A stretch of DNA of 64,000 bases from positions 40,879,379 to 40,943,378 of the forward strand of contig OZ023205.1 of the NCBI GenBank assembly GCA_963995525.1, written 5' to 3'. The stretch comes from Escarpia spicata (Eukaryota > Annelida > Polychaeta > Sabellida > Siboglinidae). Under the pieces are notes generated by a model. That model searched no databases, was not told the DNA's origin, and saw only the letters and a program-made list of their open reading frames with translations. This document shows, in pieces, positions 12,001-21,697 of this stretch. The position numbers were made by a program, and so were the translations under genes. Positions within the stretch are counted from its first letter, which is position 1. Each line of letters begins with the position of its first letter.

Positions 12001-12948
12001 CCATTGCAATCAACATGTCATTCAAATATCATAACTGTTTAGCAAAATGATTGCAAATATAGAGAACATAACCATCAGCTTTCAATCTGCTCAAACTTTA
12101 GGCATGAGAAATAAATGTAAAATGGAACACCTGTGATTTACACCCTTTGAAAACGACCCAACCATCAGTCGACCCAACCAACCAAAACCCACCTGACCCA
12201 GCAAGCCAACCAACCAATGACCCAACCAGCCAGCCAGCCAGCCACCCAACCAACCACCCACCCATCCGACTGACCAATCAATCATCCACCTGCACACCAT
12301 AATAATACTTACCACGTTCTCATAATCCGGATCAGGCTCATCCACTGTGTCTGCCGACTTCTCACTCTTGAACGGAACATTCTCATAGTTCTCTGTAGGT
12401 TCCCTCCTTTTCACCCTATTTGCGTTGGCGTCTGTCTTTGCCTTGACCTTTGGCACAACATTTATATAATCACTATCATCCTCGACTGCATCACCTTCGT
12501 CATTGTCACATTTTTTTGCCTCCTCTGTTTTATCGTCATCATAGTCAGGCGGCGGTTCATCTAAACTGTCACACGAGTCGCCATCAAATGCGTGTTCGAG
12601 CATGTTATCAAATGCCTTTAACACATCATCCTCCACCAGCGGAGGTTTTGGCTTTTTGGGGATTGGCGGTGGTTTTGCAGGTTTTGGTTTCACTTTTGGT
12701 GGCCCAGTGCTGCTGCAGCCACCGCCAACCACAATCGTTGTCATGTGGATCTCTTGCAGATAATTCGCCGGAACGAAAATTCCCTTTTTCTCTCCACACC
12801 GAAGTACAAGCCACCAATCATCATCTGTCTTCTTCACCAGGATGCACTCATCACCAGATTTGATTGATACGCGACTACCATCTTTTTCCTCGTAATTGTA
12901 ATCGTATAATACTCGCACATTCTTCTTTGATGAAAGTGGTGTTGCCAT
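1..12948 (-). CDS. ARHGAP27/ARHGAP12-type RhoGAP gene, 5' part (multi-exon, runs off left edge)
   Basis: Exons recognised on the minus strand, in transcription order: 12948-12313, 11903-11715, 7660-7553, 6430-6347, 3085-3005, 2132-2079, 43-1. Every one starts and ends in phase 0 with AG/GT borders. Domain order in the joined protein: SH3 (about residues 10-66), proline-rich and acidic linker with three Tyr-x-Asn motifs, WW1 (about 235-263), WW2 and WW3 (about 290-340), linkers, then the start of a PH domain (from about 385). SH3-WW-WW-WW-PH followed by RhoGAP is the layout of human ARHGAP27; ARHGAP12 has two WW domains. The PH remainder and the RhoGAP domain would lie left of base 1. By family, the product would be a cytosolic GTPase-activating protein for Rac/Cdc42-type GTPases, with adaptor modules for endocytic or adhesion partners. 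Exons could be missing in the long introns (11714-7661 and 6346-3086). Confidence 0.85.
220..407. mobile_element. MITE family A, copy 1 (CAGTCAAACC ends, TA target)
   Basis: 188-bp element flanked by TA (218-219 and 408-409). The left end reads TAGTCAAACCTTGC and the right end GGTTTTACTG, an imperfect inverted pair. Internal GGTCACC / GGTGACC blocks match copies at 7915-8084 (reversed) and 52946-53127. TA flanks and CAG...CTG termini are typical of Tc1/mariner/pogo-derived MITEs. Non-coding. Confidence 0.75.
620..1922. mobile_element. Non-autonomous Tc1/mariner-pogo-like TIR element
   Basis: 1303 bp flanked by TA on both sides (618-619, 1923-1924). Perfect inverted ends: CAGTCGCGCCTCGTTATAAC on the left and its reverse complement at 1903-1922. 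Both ends also carry internal degenerate repeats of the same core (cgcctcgttataacg). No transposase ORF is visible inside, so it would need a transposase in trans. The interior (about 800-1800) holds nothing else recognisable. Confidence 0.85.
625..760. repeat. 15-bp tandem array of the TIR core motif
   Basis: About nine near-identical copies of cgcctcgttataacg (some cgccccgttataacg) lie head-to-tail directly inside the left end of the TIR element. The opposite end has only three or four diverged copies (about 1838-1912). The copies read as an amplified terminal motif, possibly transposase-binding sites. Confidence 0.9.
2079..2132 (-). CDS. RhoGAP candidate exon: short linker
   Basis: 18 codons (ISSGPSTEGNGSRPVAAR) in phase 0 after a strong acceptor (gtttttcattgtcag|). 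The donor AGG|gttcgt is weak, which lowers confidence. The composition matches the preceding linker exon. Confidence 0.45.
2133..3004. other. RhoGAP intron, no feature recognised
   Basis: AT-rich intronic sequence. Short direct motifs (attctacttatc twice near 2569-2598) were seen, but no coding potential or clear element ends. Confidence 0.4.
3005..3085 (-). CDS. RhoGAP exon: Ser/Pro/Glu-rich linker
   Basis: 27 codons in phase 0. The acceptor has a good pyrimidine tract (tttctctatcag|AAT) and the donor is AGG|gtgagt. The product (NPATVAEPESGETRPE, then TDGASGPSSPR) is low-complexity, as expected between the last WW and the PH domain of this family. Support comes from splice signals, phase and position only. 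Confidence 0.6.
3086..6346. other. RhoGAP intron
   Basis: Apart from the minisatellite at 4358-4533 and CA/GCAC-rich runs near 5475-5530 and 6160-6250, no feature is clear. A coding-like stretch on the minus strand (about 4960-5165) has no usable splice borders and was not called. Confidence 0.4.
4358..4533. repeat. 24-bp minisatellite in RhoGAP intron
   Basis: About six degenerate copies of a unit reading aggcacacctagcaacagta plus tata, with insertions between copies. It accounts for the Cys-rich ORF on the minus strand here. Confidence 0.8.
6347..6430 (-). CDS. RhoGAP exon: end of WW2 and third WW domain
   Basis: 28 codons, acceptor gactgttttag|TGG, donor CCAGAG|gtaaca. The product starts WQSSVDELGRIYYF and ends SSWDLPE. 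The leading Trp closes WW2 (20 residues after its first Trp) and also sits 22 residues before the Trp of WDLP, so it may serve as the first Trp of WW3. The splice borders, phase and aromatic pair all fit. No plus-strand alternative is as good. Confidence 0.8.
7206..7345 (+). mobile_element. 5'-truncated LINE 3' end (same family as 31210-33440)
   Basis: The stretch from gacccatctgttgacaac to ggtgcaatagaagtt matches 33298-33432, the 3' end of the LINE at 31210-33440, with few substitutions. Only the 3' untranslated tail is present, as expected for a 5'-truncated copy. Confidence 0.8.
7553..7660 (-). CDS. RhoGAP exon: second WW domain, first part
   Basis: 36 codons, acceptor gtcgttgcag|, donor GAACGG|gtaagt. 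The exon codes a basic linker (SSRRSLRRM) and most of a WW domain: IPLGWTEERSDTGDIRF then VNEVTKER. The second conserved Trp is not in this exon. It is supplied by the first codon of the next recognised exon (6430), giving ER|W. Confidence 0.8.
7915..8084. mobile_element. MITE family A, copy 2
   Basis: 170 bp between TA dinucleotides (7913-7914, 8085-8086). Its right end (GGTGACCATAAAGCAAGGTT, then TGACTG) is the reverse complement of the left end of copy 1, so it lies in the opposite orientation, inside a RhoGAP intron. Confidence 0.8.
8085..11714. other. RhoGAP intron between WW1 and WW2 exons
   Basis: Long intron. A TA run is seen at 8136-8162. ORFs on both strands at 9510-10087 resemble no family known to me and lack exon borders compatible with phase 0. 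No further exon is supported. Confidence 0.4.
11715..11903 (-). CDS. RhoGAP exon: first WW domain
   Basis: 63 codons in phase 0 between acceptor ggtcacag| and donor GAG|gtatgt. The WW signature is complete: GGWEQHCDEEGRTFYF, then NPVTKQSQ, then WEPP. The two Trp are 21 residues apart, with the aromatic pair and final Pro in place. A second acceptor 17 bp upstream (gtcaacag) has a better pyrimidine tract but would put the WW out of frame after the phase 0 SH3 exon. Confidence 0.85.
12160..12290. repeat. CCAA/CCAG tetranucleotide repeat in RhoGAP intron 1
   Basis: Degenerate runs of ccaacc and ccagccagcc immediately after the exon 1 donor. Read on the minus strand they give a false Trp/Gly-rich extension of the SH3 reading frame. 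Confidence 0.8.
12313..12948 (-). CDS. RhoGAP exon 1: SH3 domain and acidic/proline-rich linker
   Basis: 212 codons. The start ATG at 12948 sits in an excellent context (ACCGCCATGG). The SH3 domain shows the ALYDY-type motif (VLYDYNY), acidic RT loop, the paired Trp (DDDWWLV) and the PxNYL end motif (VPANYL). It is followed by a PxxP-rich stretch (PKPAKPPPIPKKPKPP), an acidic region and three Tyr-x-Asn-Val motifs (DYINV, NYENV, DYENV). The exon ends GAGAACGTG|gtaagt at 12313. The open frame continues to 12091, but that part is intronic tetranucleotide repeat, not coding. Confidence 0.9.
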
Positions 12949-13294
12949 GGCGGTTATAAGATGCCTGTTTGTGAATATGACATGTGCAGATGTTTCTGAA
13001 AGAAACCATTCGTCAACTATAGAGATGGTGACCAGAATCCTTATTAAATCAAACTGTCTAATTGAAGTCCTATAATATATAAATTATATACATATATATA
13101 ATTTATATATATATACAGGCAGTTCCACAGTGTCGGGTGTACATTTTGGACACTTTAGTCATGCAATAGATCTTGGGGTAGAAAGTGCCACAACTTTTCA
13201 CTGACATGTACTATAAAAACCAACTATGACATTGTTATGACATACAGACTTTGTTCTCTCCTAAGTCATTTTGATCATACAATGAAAAACATGC
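12949..13294. other. Upstream region of the RhoGAP gene
   Basis: 5' flank of the SH3 exon. It contains an AT repeat (about 13076-13115). No CpG-rich segment or clear TATA box could be assigned, so the transcription start is unknown. Confidence 0.3.
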
Positions 13295-13324
13295 ATGGTA
13301 TCAGACGTATTCACACAAACCTTA

Positions 13325-14190
13325 AATTTTACACCCCATATAAGGTTATATCAAAATCTCTGTGATGGGACGGTATATTACGGGGATGCGCTGCTTGCTG
13401 GACTACCACTTGAACATTTGAATAAACTCCAACGCATTCAAAACATGGCAGCAAGAATCATTACTCTTACACCTCGCCGAGATCATATTACCCCAATCCT
13501 GAAAGAACTGCACTGGCTACCTGTGAAATGTCGAATCGAATTCAAGATTCTTATGCATGTGTATCGATGTCTGAACGGCACCGGACCATTGTACCTGGAG
13601 AACATGCTGAAGACACAGTGCTCTGCAGGGCGCACACGTTCGTCCCAACTATATCTGCTACACGTGCCGCGAACGAAGCTTGTTAGTTTTGGTGATCGTG
13701 CATTCGAAGTGATAGGACCTCGATTGTGGAATCTGCTGCCGTTTCAAATAAAATGTAGTGGAAACCTAACACTGTTCAAACGGACTCTGAAAACACACAT
13801 GTTCAAAGCCGAATACTGTTGACATTTTACTTTCTTTAACATTTTACTCCTAAACTTATATTTTATTTATCTACCCACGATTGCATATATGTAAATATTA
13901 TATATATTATTTATTCCATATATACATAAAGTATCTTATATATCTTAATAATGTTTAAATAACAGCTTTATATATACATATTTTTATTTATCTATTTTTA
14001 GTAATTAAATAAAATTGTTCTGTTTTTATAATTATTATATCAAATTTGTATTTTATATCTACTGTGCACATACCTTTGCTAAATTTTAATGTTTTATTAT
14101 ATTAGCTTCTTGTACAGCGCTCTGAGCAATTTATTGGAAATTGCGCTCTATAAAAAAATAAATATTATATTAATATTATTAAAAATAGTT
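13325..14190 (+). mobile_element. 5'-truncated L2/CR1-like LINE, reverse transcriptase C-terminus and 3' tail
   Basis: The reading frame up to the stop at 13822 carries the typical C-terminal block of these LINEs: LQRIQNMAARIITLTP, ILKELHWLPVKCRIEFKIL, GDRAFEVIGPRLWNLLP. After an AT-rich 3' untranslated part the copy ends with the conserved gcgctctgagcaattt / aaattgcgctctataaa pair and an attaatatt tail (to about 14190). The palm domain is absent. Confidence 0.85.
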
Positions 14191-16844
14191 TGTCATGTAT
14201 ATGTGGGGCAGATGTTAATCTGTTGACTAGACCAAATAAAAGGTTGTCTATGTGACATTTAGAAAAAAATAGACAAGAATATGTTTGGTGTGGGACGTAC
14301 ATTTGTTTGGTGTCGGACGTATACGTGTGAAGTACAATTGTCGTGTCATACCGTTCTTCTCATAGGTGGATGTTTGGGAATGACAAACTTGGTTTGTATT
14401 GAAAATGTGCTCTATCTGAGACTACCAAGATGCTCTTGATTCATGATCTATCTATACTTCTACAATATGCCTTCCAATCCAGGAAATTTACAGGATAAGC
14501 ATATCCATGAATGCACACATTAAACTGGGTGTAGTGTGATTCGTTCAAGACAATGCATAGTTCTCAGAGCAGGCCTTGACATTACCACTGGCCCGCTGGC
14601 CTGGCGCCTTTTTTGAGGCTGTTGGGCCAGTTCGGGCCACCAGTTTTCATATTTTACTGGCCCACCGGGCCACTGGTTTCAATGCGATTGACCGCCATTG
14701 TGTTTCTGGTAACCTGACCCTACCTAAAAAATAGGACAACCTAAAGCCTAATCTTTTTATTTGATATTTAAATCAATATGTGTTTGTTACATTTTTGTTA
14801 TAACTAATTAAATAACAGCAACTAAAACTCAGCCATGCGTATATGGTGCCAAACTCATTTGTATCCACCCGCATGATTGGCGAATGGCGGGGGTCATTAA
14901 TTATTCTCCCAATAAGAGGTCTTGTGACACATTGGCTACTGATGGCAGATAATCTCTGCATTATAAAATGGTAGTGCATATAATATTCCACAATGGAAAG
15001 GCATCAATGAAATTTGTTATACTGTCGAAGATTTGATAGCATTGTGAAAGACCATTGCTGCACCAGTGGATCTTGTAATACAGCTGTGCCTTGGGCGAAA
15101 AAAGAGCAAGGTCAGGACTCTGGACAACGTTCACATTGTCGCGCACACCAATGAGTTGTTTACATCAGCATCAGTCATCGCCAGTCATGATGATAATGTG
15201 ATACATGGTATCCGCTGCGTTCAGATGCATATTTATCATGGTATAAATAATAATGTGCCTGATCCTGGCAATACCGTTTTAGCATTGAGCCTCAGGCACA
15301 GCCAAAACCAAGAAAGGCTTTTGATAGACAGCCAGCTAAAGTATCAAGCCCGAGCTGAAAATAGGTCGGTGATGTCTCAGATCTCTGTATCAACATATTT
15401 TTTTACCAAATCCGGGCCAGTAACTTTTCAAATCTTTTCATTCGTTCAAATTTTAGTCTAGATGATGCATGGGGCGAAATGGTTTCTGACACACCGTTGC
15501 TAATGGGATTCAGGTTTTTGGGCATTGGAATTGTCTTGAGAAACAAATCTTTACAACAATATTTTTATACGGCACATTAAAAGAATATGTGATATTATGC
15601 ATGAATGTATATATGCATTATTCTTCTTCCAGTACATGCACACAATCATTATGTTGATTACACTGGCACTGGGAATTTAGAAAGTGAGATCCCTGGACCC
15701 AGTTCAGTGAGTCCACGAGAGGTTTTTACCAATTCACTGCTTGGGATTTTTTACTTCCCCTGATATAAGACACCCGATAGAAGGGACCAATGGCTTATAC
15801 TGTCCTTTCAGAAAGCCACAGATAATGTAGGGTGAACAAAATTGCCCAAGTTTTTACTTGGTGACCGATTTACTGGTACCAAACCACTGACTGGTTGGCA
15901 TAATGATTCAAAGTGTCGAACCCTCACCCTGTTTCCTCAGATCAACAGTCCGCCGCTCTCAACCACTGCACCCCACATTGTATATCAACACTGCCCTAAC
16001 ATCGTGTCGCAGTGCCAGTCATAGACATAGTGTGAGCGTGACAGTCAACATTAGACAACAGTTCTGAACTGAACTTCTGAATACTAAGTCTAACTCTAAG
16101 TGAAGCGGGGCGTGTCGTGCTTTAATTTCGCTCATCATAATTGACATAAACAACTTTTAAACATATCCTAGCCATGTCAAAAGCCATTCGGCTCCATAGC
16201 TCAGAATTTGGACCGCATAAATGCTATGTAATTCCTATCACGCACATTAGGAAGTTAATCCCGAGACTTGACGAACATTTCGGCGAGGTGGAATGATTCG
16301 ACTAGTCTACGAGCTTGAAGTGCTAACATTGACCGCAATACCGTCAAGCACACACCATTACTTACAGTGTCAGTTTCACATGTACGTTTCACAGGTCTTC
16401 TGAGCATCAACAAAGTGTCAATGGATCAAAGGAACGCCGTCATTACTTTCTATCGGGTTTTTACCTGGCTGAAAGTTTCACCTGGCTGATTTTCAACCAA
16501 CTTCCGGGTGCCTCGCCCTCCAAACAAGTCGCGAAATAAACCGGAAAAAGAAGAGGAATCATATCATATGTCATTGCCATTGGTTGGCTGAAACGGGAAA
16601 GCCCCTGGAAAATCCGGCAATTTCTTCCAATGAAATCGCGACATTGTCAACGGAAAAACATCGTTTGCTGTAAGAGTTATATAATTTACACATCATTCAC
16701 GCACTAAGATCTCGTTTGTAATGTGTCTATTCATACTAACGTGAGTATTCAAGAGAAAGGGTGCGTAGTCTAAGACCTAAGATAGGTATGTCAACATCCG
16801 CTGGGCGGCAGCACCGCTCAGCGTCGGTTTAACGCGTTCCAGAA
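14191..16844. other. No gene recognised
   Basis: A short block of repeated ggcc/actggccc words at 14590-14690 and a 131-codon open frame at 15066-15461 without recognisable similarity were noted. Nothing else could be supported. Confidence 0.35.
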
Positions 16845-16990
16845 ATGGCGCAGGTTTTTTGCCGCGCAGTCGATCTGCTGGATCACATGGTCTCGGAAAA
16901 CGTCGTGGATCTCGATATGCATACTAATTTTGTTTACTGTTTACATTTATATCGACCAATGAATGCCATCAGAAGATGCTCGGCGGGTAA
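16845..16990 (+). CDS. Possible first exon, unknown gene
   Basis: An ATG in strong context (CCAGAAATGG) opens MAQVFCRAVDLLDHMV and remains open. A possible donor GGCGG|gtaaaa lies near 16988. The surrounding 16.5-17.3 kb is richer in CG than its neighbours, which would suit a promoter. No domain is recognised and no partner exon is assured; the SGNH exon at 18050 is one possibility. Weak call. Confidence 0.2.
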
Positions 16991-18049
16991 AATCTGTTAC
17001 ATTGTATTCGGCCGGGCAAGATTAAGGTTAATGGTGAACTTTGCGTTGTGTTTACTTATAACAATTTTAATATATTTTAGCGTGTATCTTAAAAATGCTT
17101 AGGTGTCTTTGTGAAACTAGAATCCTAGCTTTCATATGGTATAACTATGAATCTTGTATATCCATGCGGAATGCAAGGAAGACTAATCTTAGATGACCGG
17201 TAGCGTGCCAGTTTGATGCGTTTTGTAAGTCGCTCGGCGCATTAGCGGCTGTTTACTTTATAATGTATGCGCCGAGGCGCGGCGCCATTCTAACGTATGC
17301 CCGATCGATATTGTAATCTGTGCCATCCCCACTTTTATCAGTTAAATGTTACAAAGTTGTGATTGGATATTTGTTATATATGCAATACTGTTTTCTAGTG
17401 ATCAATATTTTTAGGACAAGTTAAACAATTTCGAAAACTGACATTTACGGCGATGTCTATTGATGTCACATCTGTGTCTGATTGGCTGTGCGCTCTACTT
17501 CCTTTTCAAGCAATATAGGAATACGTTCTTAATTTGAACAATCCACACTTTTAACAGTTCAATTTTAGTAAGTTGTATTAATAAAATGTAATACGTGTAT
17601 ATTATTATCGTGTCTGTATCAGTATTTTTATGATAGAAATTACGATCAGTTAATATTTCCACTTTAATTTACATCACCAGTGGCAGTAGTAGGCCGTACT
17701 GTATTCCTTTAGAATTCACATTTTATAATTCAGTCTATAGTCATGTTGAATATCCATTTTGTTGATGTTAATAATATTTACTGTTTTGTTTGTGGTGTTT
17801 TTATGAATCATAATATCTTGTTGTGATTTGTATTTCATGCCACAAATACTCAGGAATTCTGGTGGTGAAGATGAAGATAAGTTACGATATATCAAACAAT
17901 CTTGCATACTCACATACAAGGAGAGAATGTTCACACTGTCGCCTCCACGTGGCTTCTGTCATGAATCACAACACCGAAGTGATATCGATGTGTGCACTAA
18001 GAAAAGTGTGGTATTGCAAAAATGTAATGTTTTTTATTTTATTTTCAGA

Positions 18050-18647
18050 ATGGATTCCGAAGCACGCAAGGCCAAACTGCTAATCATTGGGCACAGTTTT
18101 GTCATTGGTCAGAAGCGTGTACCAGCAATGCTGAGTACCGCTATTTCTGTCCCGACCTTCTCCTGTCTTGTATGTTTGACAAGGTTGTCTTTCTAGTAAA
18201 AGGGGGACTTACCTTGGGTGGTTTGTTCCGTGAATTTGGAGCTGTGTGTGCAGAGGTGTCAAATGTTGTTTTAATCGACATAGGAACGAATGATCTATGC
18301 AATGGCTGTGCACCTGAAGAATTGGCAGGAGGTGTGTCATTTGCTCACAAACTGACTTCAATACCTTCTGTATTACAAGTAGTGATATGCCATATTCTAA
18401 CACGAATTCCCAAGTCCGGCAGCCACTATGTTGTTCCAAATGATTTTGACCAAGCCCGGCACATTGTTAGTACACGAATAGCCCAGCTGATCACTGATTC
18501 AAATAAAATAAATTTCTGGGCACATCGTGAATTTTTTCTTCCAAAGCATTTTGCAAGAGACACATGAGTACCATTGGCATGAAGAGATATGTCGGTAGCA
18601 TGAGGAGAGCAGCTATTATAGCTTTCAAGCGATGTCAACAGGTTTAG
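18050..18647 (+). pseudogene. SGNH/GDSL-hydrolase-like pseudogene
   Basis: A strong acceptor (tttattttattttcag|) precedes ATG 18050. The frame begins MDSEARKAKLLIIGHSFV, in which GHS is the block I nucleophile region. It shifts frame near 18125-18140 and continues with VFLVKGGLTLGGLF, then VVLIDIGTNDLCN (block III GTND), then VVICHIL and NKINFWAHREFF. A second shift near 18560 leads to HMSTIGMKRYVGSMRRAA, carrying the block V His, and stops at 18647. All catalytic blocks are visible, but two frame breaks make it non-functional as read. By family the ancestor was an esterase/lipase-fold protein. Such ORFs are multicopy in some marine invertebrates and can be retroelement-associated, which is inference here. 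Confidence 0.75.
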
Positions 18648-19159
18648 CTGCTTTCTTCATGCTACAACATGTGCACTCTGTCACTATTTTTTCTAATACA
18701 TTTTTTTATCTTCAGAATTGTCACTTCAAAAAACAGTTCAACCAAAACAACCATTATGAATCAAAATTACTTTTCAAAACACAACTGCAAAACAGAATTT
18801 GGCATATCACTACTTCACTTGCATCAGCTTTGTCTAGATCATTTGTTTCTGTGTTGATGATGAACACCTTTGGCTTTGATGTCACTGAATACATAACTTC
18901 AACTGCATGCAATAAACCATCCATGTTAAGTCTTAATTCTCCTTGGCAGACAACCTTTCATTCATATATATATACAGCTCAAAATTTGCAATTGTTTTTC
19001 TTTACCTTTCAAAATTAAATTCTGATTCAATTAGAAATCATCATTGTTAAAATATTCTAAGAATATTTATTTAGAAATTGCTATTGTATTTGTAAAGTAA
19101 ATTTTCAAATTACTGACTTACCTACGCACAAGACTGTGCCTAACAGGAAACAGCTGTAG

Positions 19160-19600
19160 GCCTGCACCAATGTCAATAATGGCAAGTGCTCGCATGGGTC
19201 AACTCTTCAGGAATTGACAAAGCTCTTTGATCTCTGCAGAAGTGTCTGGCACCATATTCGCTTCATATCCATTGCTCAACTCAAATTTATGTGGAATAAC
19301 AATGTGCACACTTGAAGAACATTGCTACATGACTTTGAGAAATGTAGACGTCGCTACTAGGATGTTTTCGTTCTTCAACAACTGGCAGAGCTGTGATATC
19401 AGCAGAAATGGGTAGTGCGGCTATAGTTATGCTTACCTCACATCCGTTGCTCAACTGGAAGTTATGTGCAGTGAAAATATGCTCACATAATGAAAGCTGC
19501 TATACAACTGAGAATTATAGATATTGCTCCTTGCATGGGTCGACTCATCAGCAACTGGCAGAGTTCTCTGATCATGGTAGAATATGCTGGTGTCGTAGCA
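19160..19600. repeat. Diverged tandem repeat, about 175-bp unit
   Basis: Two and a half units. Landmarks recur about 170-177 bp apart: ccattgctcaactc (19269) and ccgttgctcaactg (19446); ggcagagctgtgat and ggcagagttctctgat. Open frames here follow the repeat and show no domain. Confidence 0.7.
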
Positions 19601-19637
19601 AACCCAGTGCATACTTTCTTGGACTTTCACACACAAA

Positions 19638-19812
19638 TTACGAACTTCAGTGCATATTGCATGGACTTATGCATATTACTTATCGTGAATTATGAACTAT
19701 AATTCAGTGCATATTGCACGGCCTTACACATGTTACCTATCTTAAAGGTGTGAACTTCAGTGCATGTTGCGCGGACTTATGCACGTTACCTATCGTGAAA
19801 TTATGAACATTT
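19638..19812. repeat. Tandem repeat, about 55-60-bp unit
   Basis: Three units built on ttcagtgcatattgc, then ggacttatgcatatta, then cttatcgtgaattatgaac. They adjoin the preceding 175-bp array. Confidence 0.75.
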
Positions 19813-20164
19813 ATATAATAACCTGGTGTAACCATTAACCTTTGTAAAATATTATGAATGGTGCTGCACTGTTTACGTTATAATAAATTGCCTTGATGGA
19901 TTTTTCAATGATATCATGTTTTGTAAAAAATGTTCACACTCAGTTATAGGAGCCAAGTTAACTTTAACCTCCCCCACCATTACTTGATTGACCTATAAAA
20001 TGTGTTCTTTTTATTTCCATGGTGAACTCATTTTGAATTCAGTCCAAATTTAGGGGAGTGATACATGTCCAATGTAAATCTGCTAGGCACTGTTCAGTAA
20101 AAGGTCCTCTAGTACACAAAATGGTCCGGTAAATATTATTCTACTAATCCCTGTTCATAGGTCA

Positions 20165-21015
20165 ACTGTGAGCACTAGTTAAATAAGTAGGCCATGTTAA
20201 AAGAGGCATGTACAAGGTTACATAGCATGAAATTATATATTAACAACTTCCATCCCTCGTACGTTGATTGCGCCACTTTCGAATTAATTTGTACTACTAG
20301 TAGGTTGTATTAAAAATTGGTACTTACAAGGTCACAGTTCATTAATGTTTATATGTATTATTGTCTTTGACATTTGTAATCCCTCAAACATCCAGTGTGC
20401 ACATTTATTAATTAATTACGCCATTAATTTCAGTACATACGTCAAATGTGAAATATAGGTCATGTTCTAATAGCCATTTACAAGTTTACATAGCATTAAA
20501 GTAATTATATTAGCAATTTTGCACCCAAATGATAATTGCTGATTTCTTAATTCATTTTCACCTAAATTATGTAATTTATATGGAATTAATCCCAGTATGT
20601 AGGTCAAATCTAGGTCAAAATGGAATGTAGATCAAGTGTGAAGGTCAAGGCAAGGTCACCAAAATTGACGTTTCCTAAAGGGTTGTATCATGATTCATCC
20701 AGTGGGTGCATTTATGAATTAATTATGCCATAAATTCAGGTATATATGTCAAATGTGAAATATAGGTCAAATAAATAGGTCAAGTTCTAATAGCCGTTTA
20801 AAGGTTGCATAGTATTAAATTCATTATATTGGCTATATTCACACTTCAAACGTTAACAGTGCTCATTACCTAATTAATTTTCAGCTAAATGATGTCATTA
20901 ATAAGAATTAATCCCATGCTGTGGACCAAATCTAGGTCAAAAGTGGAAAGTAGGTCAACTATGAAGGTCAAGTCAAGGTCACCAAAAATTGACATTTCCT
21001 TAAGTGTTGCACCAT
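20165..21015. repeat. Tandem repeat, about 310-320-bp unit with AGGTCA direct repeats
   Basis: Two good units (about 20385-20700 and 20700-21015) and one partial, diverged unit to the left. Shared blocks: gtcaaatgtgaaatataggtc, cataatagcc-like, gaattaatccc, and tgaaggtcaag(g/t)caaggtcacc. Each unit contains AGGTCA pairs spaced by five bases (20601-20617, 20642-20658, 20965-20981). No coding. Confidence 0.8.
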
Positions 21016-21697
21016 TTTTGATTTCACATACGTAAGTTAAAAGGTTCCAATGTTATTACTATTTTTCAATCAAATAAATGCAGTCCTCATGCAGACTGTG
21101 CACAAGAAATGGACAAAAGTCAAAACCAAGACAAAAAATGCCACCATTTTAAGATTTAAAAGTTGAATAGCGCCGCAAATATTGAAGATATCAACAAAAT
21201 TCAAAAAGGGTAGTAAACTACATATCATTATCCATCATGTAGCACCATTTAAATGATGACATAACATATTCTATTTTGTTGTTGACATACCTACCTAAGC
21301 TAAGAGCATTGCCATTGATTGCTGGTGTCCCCAAATGTAAGTAGAGTAGCGGTTTAGGGAGAAATAATTTTGCGATTATTTGGAAAATATTCATTTATTT
21401 CGTCTAAGCATATGGTACTAAGGTAAAAGAACCACATAAATTTGACTCTACCGTAACTATTGTAGATGCACATAAAACATGTTTGTAATTTCACAGAATG
21501 TGTTTTGCCCAATCGTCTTCTTTGGATCCCTTGTTTGACAACATGTAACTAGTATAAAACCGTTCATTTCATTTTAACTTTATTATTGAGCGCAATCAAA
21601 GCATTTAAATCACCAAGCAGAGGAGTCCCCCAAGCAGAGTCACCCAACGATCCCCCATTTTGAATTTTAACTGGTAGCGTATACAATATCATTACGT
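21016..21697. other. No gene recognised
   Basis: AT-rich sequence between the 310-bp array and the TIR element at 21698. No domain or repeat ends seen. Confidence 0.3.

Noticed and set aside
12091..12312. Continuation of the SH3 reading frame with Trp/Gly-rich repeats
   Set aside because: It lies past a consensus donor (GTG|gtaagt) and is the translation of CCAA/CCAG intronic repeats.
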